This document shows positions 54,126 through 61,098 of a stretch of DNA of 64,000 nt, piece by piece (position 1 is the stretch's first letter; every line of letters starts with the position of its first letter). The stretch covers positions 62,001 to 126,000 of the forward strand of contig NZ_JANHNZ010000004.1 in the NCBI RefSeq assembly GCF_024543085.1. Reading direction: 5' to 3'. A program made the translations under genes and the position numbers. The DNA is from Granulicatella seriolae (lineage in GTDB: Bacteria > Bacillota > Bacilli > Lactobacillales > Aerococcaceae). The notes below the pieces were generated by a model. It saw only the letters and a program-made list of their open reading frames with translations, was not told the origin of the DNA and searched no databases.

Positions 54126-54800
54126 ATGCAAGAATCTGTTAAGACAGCTGAAAAATCTTTTTTAACCAAACGCTTCATTGCCTTAGTTATCTGTGTTTTG
54201 CTAACGGGGGTAGGGGCATCCTTAATGATTGAAGCTGATATTGGGGTTGGTGCTTGGGATGCTCTGGCCATGTCGATTGGATCACTAACAGGTATCGAAG
54301 TAGGAACGGTTGGTATGATGATGAATATCACCTGTATCATACTTCAGATTTTAATTCTGAAAAAATCATTTAAAATCAAAAATCTACTCCAAATTCCTCT
54401 GAGCATTTTAATTGGTATAGTCGTCAATTATATCCTTTATCGACTATTTAGCGGGATTGAGATTGACAATTATTTTATGAATCTAGCTATGATGTTATTT
54501 GGGTTGATTATTGTTTGCTTTGCCATTAGTGCTATTATGCTGATTGATTTAATCACATTTCCATTAGAAGGGCTTTCTATGAGTATCGTGTTAAAAAGCA
54601 AGTACACATTTGGTATAGTTCGACAATTTTTTGATGTCTTTTGTGTTTCTGCATCTTTAGGAATGACTTTTTTACTGCACACTCCCTTAACCGTTCGTGA
54701 GGGGACGATTATCTCCATGCTTTTGTTTGGCCCCGTAGTAACGATTATTATGAAATGGATGAAACCACTATTTCGGCGAATGGAATTGACGGATATGTAA
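54126..54800 (+). CDS. YczE/YitT-like integral membrane protein
   Basis: This membrane protein of 225 residues has five or six predicted helices. Typical stretches are LLTGVGASLMIEADIGVGAWDALAMS (residues ~20-45, with the GxGAWD motif of YczE relatives), GTVGMMMNITCIILQILIL, and the C-terminal IISMLLFGPVVTIIM. The family occurs as transport-like proteins of unknown substrate. I choose ATG 54126 with GAGGAGGG 6 nt upstream; the earlier in-frame TTG 54111 overlaps the ribosome binding site. It is the last chromosomal gene before the CRISPR-Cas region, from which it is separated by a full-length repeat element. Confidence 0.82.
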   Translation: MQESVKTAEKSFLTKRFIALVICVLLTGVGASLMIEADIGVGAWDALAMSIGSLTGIEVGTVGMMMNITCIILQILILKKSFKIKNLLQIPLSILIGIVVNYILYRLFSGIEIDNYFMNLAMMLFGLIIVCFAISAIMLIDLITFPLEGLSMSIVLKSKYTFGIVRQFFDVFCVSASLGMTFLLHTPLTVREGTIISMLLFGPVVTIIMKWMKPLFRRMELTDM

Positions 54801-54818
54801 TTGGGAGAATAGAAAAGA

Positions 54819-55086
54819 ATTGAGGGGAGTTGGGCGAAAAGTCTAAAATGACTAATATTTTTTAAATCACAAAAGAGTTTTGCGAAAATCTTATCAGAAA
54901 TAACGGTGTAAAGCATAGCTGGCGTACAGTGGATGTTTCGGCGTTTTCGCCGATTACAGCCACGTAGACAGCTAAGCCAGTGAGACCAAGGCTCACGGCG
55001 GTGCCATCGTTCTCATTTCTGATAAGATTTTCGCAAAACTCTTTTGTTTGTATAACAACCTGGACTTTTTGCCCAGCTCCCCTCAA
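54819..55086 (+). repeat. Dispersed inverted-repeat element (copy 12), full length, upstream of cas12a
   Basis: The outer arms match over about 25 bp: ATTGAGGGGAGTTGGGC at the left and GCCCAGCTCCCCTCAAT at the right, each continuing with AAAAGTC/GACTTTTT. The inner arms are CAAAAGAGTTTTGCGAAAAT and ATTTTCGCAAAACTCTTTTG. The apex is GGCGTTTTCGCC. The interior GTAAAGCATAGCTGGCGTAC is the same as in copy 10. It marks the left edge of the CRISPR-Cas region. Confidence 0.87.
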
Positions 55087-55244
55087 TTTTTTTTATTTCA
55101 TTCTTGTATCTAAATAAAAATGACATTCTGTATTCTGCATGTTCACTGACAGAAAATTATTAAGAGTGCAAAATTCGGAAATGAGTAACTAACTTGATGA
55201 AGATATTATATAATAAGAATTATAAACATTAGTGTTGGAAAGGC

Positions 55245-55273
55245 TTGCAAAAGATAGAGAAAGGTGATATGAT
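55245..55273 (+). promoter_or_regulatory. Promoter of cas12a
   Basis: TTGCAA (55245-55250) and TATGAT (55268-55273) are separated by 17 bp, and TG one base before the -10 box gives an extended -10. Transcription would start near 55280, which leaves too little leader for a start at ATG 55292 but fits GTG 55310. Confidence 0.7.
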
Positions 55274-55309
55274 GTTTTTAATAAATAAATTATGGAAAGG
55301 GTGTTATAT

Positions 55310-58300
55310 GTGGTTTATAATTTAAAAGAATCAATCGGAACAAAATCACTCTCCAAAACTTTACGGTTTACCTTGATACCTCAAAATCAGACCAGGGAGT
55401 ATCTGTCCAAAAATCTCCTTAAAGAAGAAGAGGTAGATTTACAGTTTGAACAAGCTAAGCTAATCTTAGATGGAATCTACCGGAAGATAATTGAGGATTC
55501 ATTAGCTGAATCTCACATTGATTGGAAGGATTTGGCTGATGCCTATGAAAGTAAAGATCAAGCAATCATTGAAAAAGCTCAAACAGATTACAGGAAACAA
55601 ATTGCTGACTTGTTCAGCAAGCAAGATGGATTCAAAAATCTTTTTGGCAGTAAGCTACTAAAGGATGTATTCCTCGGAAAATATGACGACGTAATTACTA
55701 AAGAAGATAAGCTCTGTCTACAAGAATTTGCTAATCGGACAGTACGCTTTACTGGCTTTTTCAGTAATCGTAAAAACATCTTCTCAAAAGAAGCTATTAC
55801 TACATCAGTGACGTACAGAATCGTTCATGTGAATTTTAATAAGTTTCTAGCAAATATCAAAAACTATGGGAAGCTAGAGGAGTTAATCTCTGAAGGTTTG
55901 ATACAATTATCGGAACAAATTTATGGAAATAGAGATATTGATATGATCAAGAAAAATTTCTTTGAAATAAATTGTTTTAATAACTTTCTTTTACAAAAAG
56001 ATATTAATCAATACAATAGTGTTGTAGGGGGATGGTCTGAATCAAAGGCTGTTAAAATTAAAGGGATAAACGAGTTGATCAATGAGTATGTACAAAAAAC
56101 TGGTACTAAATGTGAGAGGATGTACAAATTAGACAAACAAATTTTGTCTGAGATGGCTACTCGATCTTTCAGATGGAAACCAATAGAAAACAATGAAGAA
56201 TTGATTAATGAAGTAATAGATTATATTCAACTTGTAGGGAAAGCAAAACTAAGTGATAGTGTGAACAGTCTATTCCATGATATAGATACATTTAATGGAG
56301 AAAGTATCTTTTTGTCAAGAAAATTAGTTTCTCAAATATCGATAAACTTGTTTGGTGAGTATAATGCAATAAGCGAACTCCTGAAACAAGACAGAACAAA
56401 AGAACTATTAACGGAAAAAAAGAAATTATCTAAGAAAGATGAAAAAGAAATTTTAGCTTATCTTGGTGTAAATACTGAAGGAGAGTTTACAAAAACCTCT
56501 CCTTCGTATAGTGTATCAAAACTAAGTGAAATATTATCTGAAAGCAAAACATCCATTAGTGAATATTTGTCTCAGACAGCTCAAGATTTAACAGAAGAAC
56601 TTGAATCATCTATCAAACAAGTAACGGGTGAACTTAATAGAGAGTTTGACAAGTCAGCACAACAAAAAAATAGTATAAAACAGCTCTTTGACACTATTAT
56701 CAAGTTATCAAATCTTGTAAAAGGTTTTATTTCAGAGAATATCATTGAATTGGATGCTAACTTTTATGAAGAACTGGATTCAATAAAAGACTTATTGGAT
56801 CAAGGTTTAGCAAACTATAACCGTGTGAGAAATTACCTGACTAAGAAAGACTATTCAAAAGAAAAAATCCCATTGACATTTAATATCAATGGTTTATTGG
56901 GAGGCTGGGCTAAATCAAAGGAATCAGACAATAGAGGTCTAATTTTCAGAGAAAATGGAAAATACTATCTCGGTATACTGTTAAATGCTAAATTAAAATT
57001 TAAAGAAGTCTCAAATAAAAATGAAGAAGTCTTCGAAAAAATGGATCTAATATTTTTGCCTGGACCGGAGAAGATGATTCCAAAATCTTCTATTGCATTA
57101 AAAGAGGTAAAAGCCCATTTTGCAGAAAAAATGACAGATTACAACATCACTAGTAATAAAAAGTTTTTGAAATCCTTTACAATTACTAGAGAAATCTTTG
57201 ATTTATATTATCCGAACGGCCCAGAGGATACAGAAGCTGTAAAAAAATTCCAAGTAAAATTTTTAAAAGAAAATCCAAATAAAAAGCAAGAGCATCAAGA
57301 TGCCCTCATTACATGGATTGATTTTTGTAAAGAATTTTTGAATGCTTACGAAGGAACTAAAGAATTTGATTTTTCACTGTTAAAAGAAAGTGGACAATAT
57401 GCTGATTTATCGGAATTCTATAGAGATGTTGCAAGTGCCTGTTATAAATTAAGCTTCTATGATGTGTCTAAAAGTCAGGTTTATAAATCAGTTGAAAACC
57501 AAGAGCTGCTTCTTTTTCAAATCTATAACAAAGATTTTTCTGATCATCATAAAGGAAAAGAAAACCTGCATACACTATTCTTCAAGGGAGTATTTAGTGA
57601 AGAGAATGATACGGATAAAGTGTTTAAACTAAATGGTGGTGCCGAAATATTTTACCGTAAAAGTAGTATTAAACACCACGTAACGCATAAAAAAGGTGAT
57701 TGGATTGTTAACCGAACATTTCTAGAGGATGGTCAAAAAATAACCATACCTGAACGATTAATTCCAGAATTGAATTCCTTTGTTAATGATGAGTCACTTC
57801 ACCTAAGTCAAGAGGCTCAATACTATCTTCCAAAATTGGAAAAAAGAATGCTTGACTACGATATTATTAAAGATAAACGGTATACTGTGGATAAATTTTT
57901 CTTGCACGTACCTATAACCATTAATCCTGATGTTGTAGAAGTTAGAGCGAATACCATGGTATCAGACTGGGTTAAGAACGGTAACATTCAACATATAATT
58001 GGGATAGATAGAGGAGAGAAAAATCTTTTATACTATACTGTTCTAGACATGCAAGGCAATATTGTTGAACAGGCGGATTTGAATACTGTTAATCAAGTGA
58101 ATTACCAGCAGAAATTGGTTACTAGAGAAAAAGAAAGAGACTTTAGTCGAAAATCTTGGCAAGAAATTGGAAATATCAAAAACCTAAAAGAAGGATATCT
58201 CTCTGCTATTGTCCATCAATTGGCATTACTGATTGAGAAGTACGGAGCCATAATTGTAATGGAAAACCTAAATATGGGCTTCAAGCGTGGAAGAATGAAA

Positions 58301-59146
58301 GTTGAAAGACAGGTCTATCAAAAATTTGAGAAAATGTTGACGGATAAGCTACAATACATGTCTTTCAAGGATCGACCAGCTAGCGAATATGGCGGCATTG
58401 CAAGAGGATATCAACTTACTGGAGACTTTAAAGAAGGTCAAAATAATAATGGTATTTTGTTTTATGTTACCGCCGGATACACATCAAAAATAGATCCGAC
58501 TACAGGTTTTGTAAATGTATTTAATTTTAAAAAACTGAAAGATGCTAAGTTGAGAAAAGAATTTTTTGAAAAATTTAACACGATTTTTTACAAGAAAGAT
58601 GAAGCATTAAGAGAAGACTACTTTGTTTTTGATTTTAGTTATAGTAAATTCGAAACATATCAAAGTATGCATAGAGATGATTGGCAAGTTTGTACAGTTG
58701 GGCACCGTAGTTTGTATAACCCTAAAACAAAGAAGGAGGCTGTTATTCATCTAAATACGGAAATGAAGAAGATACTCAATGAATTCGGTGTGTCATATAG
58801 CGAGGATGAAAATCTAATAGAGAAAATCTGTCAAAATGAACAGTGTTCAAAAAAAGTGCTAGATTTATTTAGGTTAACCGTTAAGTTACGGAACAACTTA
58901 AAGAATGAAATGACTCCTTCAAAAATTGAAGATTGTATTATTTCTCCTGTGAAAAATAGTGAGGGAGTATTTTTCAACTCGATGAATGGTGATCCAACTT
59001 TACCAAAAGATTCAGATGCTAATGGAGCTTATTGTATTGCAAGGAAAGGCTTAGCTATTGTCAATAAGAATCGTCTAGCCAGTCATGATGAAAGGTTTGA
59101 CTATGTTTTATCAAATACAGACTGGTTTAAGGAGATGCAACAATAG
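55310..59146 (+). CDS. cas12a: CRISPR-associated endonuclease Cas12a (Cpf1)
   Basis: This is the RNA-guided effector of a type V-A system: it processes its own pre-crRNA and cuts DNA next to a T-rich PAM. Numbered from GTG 55310 (1278 residues), family landmarks are SLSKTLRFTLIPQ at the start, the pre-crRNA processing His793 (VTHKKG), RuvC-I GIDRGEKNLLYY (Asp900), bridge-helix region SWQEIGNIKNLKEGY, RuvC-II VMENLNMGFKRGRMK (Glu985), the nuclease-domain Arg1194 (VKLRNN) and RuvC-III DSDANGAY (Asp1236). PAM-side features GGWAKSKESDN and EKMIPKSS are kept. I choose GTG 55310 since AAAGGGTG lies 6 nt upstream; ATG 55292 has none. No frameshift is seen. cas4 overlaps its stop codon. Confidence 0.97.
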   Translation: MVYNLKESIGTKSLSKTLRFTLIPQNQTREYLSKNLLKEEEVDLQFEQAKLILDGIYRKIIEDSLAESHIDWKDLADAYESKDQAIIEKAQTDYRKQIADLFSKQDGFKNLFGSKLLKDVFLGKYDDVITKEDKLCLQEFANRTVRFTGFFSNRKNIFSKEAITTSVTYRIVHVNFNKFLANIKNYGKLEELISEGLIQLSEQIYGNRDIDMIKKNFFEINCFNNFLLQKDINQYNSVVGGWSESKAVKIKGINELINEYVQKTGTKCERMYKLDKQILSEMATRSFRWKPIENNEELINEVIDYIQLVGKAKLSDSVNSLFHDIDTFNGESIFLSRKLVSQISINLFGEYNAISELLKQDRTKELLTEKKKLSKKDEKEILAYLGVNTEGEFTKTSPSYSVSKLSEILSESKTSISEYLSQTAQDLTEELESSIKQVTGELNREFDKSAQQKNSIKQLFDTIIKLSNLVKGFISENIIELDANFYEELDSIKDLLDQGLANYNRVRNYLTKKDYSKEKIPLTFNINGLLGGWAKSKESDNRGLIFRENGKYYLGILLNAKLKFKEVSNKNEEVFEKMDLIFLPGPEKMIPKSSIALKEVKAHFAEKMTDYNITSNKKFLKSFTITREIFDLYYPNGPEDTEAVKKFQVKFLKENPNKKQEHQDALITWIDFCKEFLNAYEGTKEFDFSLLKESGQYADLSEFYRDVASACYKLSFYDVSKSQVYKSVENQELLLFQIYNKDFSDHHKGKENLHTLFFKGVFSEENDTDKVFKLNGGAEIFYRKSSIKHHVTHKKGDWIVNRTFLEDGQKITIPERLIPELNSFVNDESLHLSQEAQYYLPKLEKRMLDYDIIKDKRYTVDKFFLHVPITINPDVVEVRANTMVSDWVKNGNIQHIIGIDRGEKNLLYYTVLDMQGNIVEQADLNTVNQVNYQQKLVTREKERDFSRKSWQEIGNIKNLKEGYLSAIVHQLALLIEKYGAIIVMENLNMGFKRGRMKVERQVYQKFEKMLTDKLQYMSFKDRPASEYGGIARGYQLTGDFKEGQNNNGILFYVTAGYTSKIDPTTGFVNVFNFKKLKDAKLRKEFFEKFNTIFYKKDEALREDYFVFDFSYSKFETYQSMHRDDWQVCTVGHRSLYNPKTKKEAVIHLNTEMKKILNEFGVSYSEDENLIEKICQNEQCSKKVLDLFRLTVKLRNNLKNEMTPSKIEDCIISPVKNSEGVFFNSMNGDPTLPKDSDANGAYCIARKGLAIVNKNRLASHDERFDYVLSNTDWFKEMQQ

Positions 59147-59709
59147 TGGAAAACTATATATTGCTAACTCAACTAAATGATTTCGTATTTTGCCCTTTAT
59201 CAATCTATTTCCACAATACGTACGGGGCTATGGAAAAGACACTCTATCAAGAAAAAGCTCAAATAGAGGGAACCATGGCACATCAAAGTATTGATCAGTC
59301 AACGTTTAGTACACGCTCCTCAGTAATTACTTCTTTAGAAGTAGTTACTGAGAAGTATCATTTGATTGGTAAAATCGATGTCTATGATAGTCGCACAAAA
59401 GAGCTAATAGAACGCAAAAAACATATCAAAGTAGTCTATGATGGCTATATTTTTCAATTGTATGGACAATATTTTGCCATGAAAGAAATGGGCTACGAGG
59501 TAGAAAAACTTTCCTTATATAGTTATGATACTAATAAGAAAATCAAAGTAAAACTACCGAACGAAGATTCTGAAATGCTTGAAAAATTTGAGCAACAAAT
59601 AAAACTAATGAGAAATTTTAGTATTGATGATTTTCAACAACATAATTCTTTAAAATGTCAAAACTGTATTTATGAACCCGCTTGTGATAGGAGTGCTGTT
59701 GATGCTTAG
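59146..59709 (+). CDS. cas4: CRISPR-associated exonuclease Cas4
   Basis: This RecB-like nuclease acts with Cas1-Cas2 in selecting PAM-bearing prespacers of the right length. An N-terminal Cys lies in FVFCPLSIYFHN, and the C-terminal iron-sulfur cluster Cys triad is KCQNCIYEPACD, so four Cys can hold a 4Fe-4S cluster. The nuclease motifs are GKIDVYD and ELIERKKHIK, with a QLYGQYFAMKEMGYEVE helix after them. The length of 187 residues is standard. The start is GTG 59146, sharing its G with the stop codon of cas12a. Translation is therefore coupled to cas12a. Confidence 0.94.
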   Translation: MENYILLTQLNDFVFCPLSIYFHNTYGAMEKTLYQEKAQIEGTMAHQSIDQSTFSTRSSVITSLEVVTEKYHLIGKIDVYDSRTKELIERKKHIKVVYDGYIFQLYGQYFAMKEMGYEVEKLSLYSYDTNKKIKVKLPNEDSEMLEKFEQQIKLMRNFSIDDFQQHNSLKCQNCIYEPACDRSAVDA

Positions 59710-60667
59710 CAGAGAGGCTTTCAGTAAAAAACAAATCGTCTGCGTAAATATTGGATTAGGGGAGAAAATGAGTATTTCTAATGACAATATTGTGGTAAAA
59801 GACAAAGATGCAAAAGTGGTGTTGAAGACAACAATGTATCGGTTATTTGCCATATTTGTCATCGGACATACAACTTTAACGACCAAAGTGATAGCAAATT
59901 CCAAAAAATTTAAATTTAGTATCTGCTTTTTTTCACCAACTATGAAGTTATATGACATCATTGGCGCAAGGATGGAAGGCAACTTTTTGCTGAGAGAAAA
60001 ACAGTACTCTTACAATAGTAATTATGCAGCCAAAGAAATAATAGCCAATAAAATAGAAAACCAACTAAGAACACTGAAAAAAGTGAGAGAAAAGTCTCCC
60101 TTAATGCTTGATAACATTAAGCAAATTGAAAAAATTAAGCATAAATATAACCTTGAAGAACAACTGTCAATTCAACAAATTATGGGGTTTGAAGGGGCAA
60201 TTGCAAAGCTATACTTTGCAGCAATTTTTGAAGATAAACAATGGAAGCGTAGAATCCCTAGAGTTAAGTTTGATTATATTAATGCCAGCTTAGATATAGG
60301 CTATACCTTGTTATTTAACTATATTGATGCCATTCTAAATGTTTTTGGATTTGATACTTACAAGGGTGTACTTCATCAAGAGTTTTATATGCGAAAATCA
60401 TTGGTATGTGATATTGTTGAGCCATTAAGAACGATCATTGACTGGAAGACCAGAAAGGCGATGAATCTAAATCAGATTACAGAGGATGATTTTACTTTGA
60501 GAAATAATCAATATACTCTTGATTGGAAGCAAAATAGAAAGTATACAAAACTGTATCTTGAAGCTATTCTGGACAATAAAGATAAAATCTTTCATTATGT
60601 TCAATCCTACTATAGAGCATTTATGAAAGGATACGATAAGGTAGATTTCCCTAAGATAGAGGTGTAA
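59702..60667 (+). CDS. cas1: CRISPR-associated integrase Cas1
   Basis: Cas1 is the metal-dependent integrase that inserts new spacers at the leader end. Numbered from ATG 59702 (321 residues), the metal ligands are visible as Glu164 (MGFEGAIAKLYF), His225 (GVLHQEFYMRKSL) and Asp237 (VCDIVEPLR). The N-terminal beta-sandwich starts AFSKKQIVCVNIG. The longer open frame from 59672 has no ribosome binding site; ATG 59702 has GGAG 9 nt upstream and overlaps the end of cas4 by 8 nt. It forms the adaptation module with cas4 and cas2. Confidence 0.95.
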   Translation: MLSREAFSKKQIVCVNIGLGEKMSISNDNIVVKDKDAKVVLKTTMYRLFAIFVIGHTTLTTKVIANSKKFKFSICFFSPTMKLYDIIGARMEGNFLLREKQYSYNSNYAAKEIIANKIENQLRTLKKVREKSPLMLDNIKQIEKIKHKYNLEEQLSIQQIMGFEGAIAKLYFAAIFEDKQWKRRIPRVKFDYINASLDIGYTLLFNYIDAILNVFGFDTYKGVLHQEFYMRKSLVCDIVEPLRTIIDWKTRKAMNLNQITEDDFTLRNNQYTLDWKQNRKYTKLYLEAILDNKDKIFHYVQSYYRAFMKGYDKVDFPKIEV

Positions 60668-60672
60668 CTCTC

Positions 60673-60945
60673 ATGATTATTTTAAGTTATGATATTAGTG
60701 AGAACAAAGTCAGAACGAGATTCAATAAATTTATTACCAAATATGGCTATAGATTGCAGTATTCCGTTTATAAAATCGAAAATGCCCCCAATATTATTGA
60801 TAACATTTTAATTCAAATCGACAAAAGATTTAAGAAGCAATTCTCAGAAGAAGATAGTGTGATAATATTTCACATTAAAAATGAAAATGATATAATAAGG
60901 TATGGGTACGCAGTACATGACAATGAAGATTTGATTATGATCTAA
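60673..60945 (+). CDS. cas2: CRISPR-associated protein Cas2
   Basis: Cas2 is the small ferredoxin-fold dimer that bridges two Cas1 dimers. The N-terminal strand carries the typical ILSYDISENKVRTRFNKFITKYGYRLQYSVYKIE, of which the Asp at residue 7 is the conserved one (here given as landmark residues, IILSYDISENK and YGYRLQYSVY). The length of 90 residues is normal. It starts 5 nt after the cas1 stop and is the last cas gene; the CRISPR leader begins right after it. Confidence 0.95.
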   Translation: MIILSYDISENKVRTRFNKFITKYGYRLQYSVYKIENAPNIIDNILIQIDKRFKKQFSEEDSVIIFHIKNENDIIRYGYAVHDNEDLIMI

Positions 60946-61098
60946 TGCAAACCCTAGTCTTTATAAAATTTGGAAATTATATAGGTGTGATAAAAGCTTG
61001 ATAAATCGGTGTTCTAAAAAGAAGGCTAATAATAAAAAAATAGGTTTGCAAAATCAGGCTGGAAAAAGCTTGATAATAAAGGAGTTCAGACCTCGACG
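60946..61098 (+). promoter_or_regulatory. CRISPR leader
   Basis: This AT-rich stretch of 153 nt lies between cas2 and the first repeat. It holds a 13-nt direct repeat AAAAGCTTGATAA (60992-61004 and 61064-61076). GGTGTTCTAAA (61008-61018) is the exact reverse complement of repeat positions 2-12. An imperfect inverted pair TGCAAACCCTA / TAGGTTTGCA lies near 60947 and 61042. A TGATAATAA sequence at 61071-61079 could be an extended -10 box for array transcription. The polarity (leader next to cas genes, degenerate repeat at the far end) supports the assignment. Confidence 0.85.

Noticed and set aside
55292-55309. ATG 55292 as the cas12a start.
   Set aside because: It lies only ~12 nt from the predicted transcription start and has no ribosome binding site, whereas GTG 55310 has AAAGGGTG at the right distance.
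60946-61098. A tracrRNA or additional anti-repeat RNA for the system.
   Set aside because: Cas12a needs no tracrRNA, and the antisense match in the leader covers only 11 nt of the part of the repeat that is cut off during processing; it is reported as a leader motif instead.
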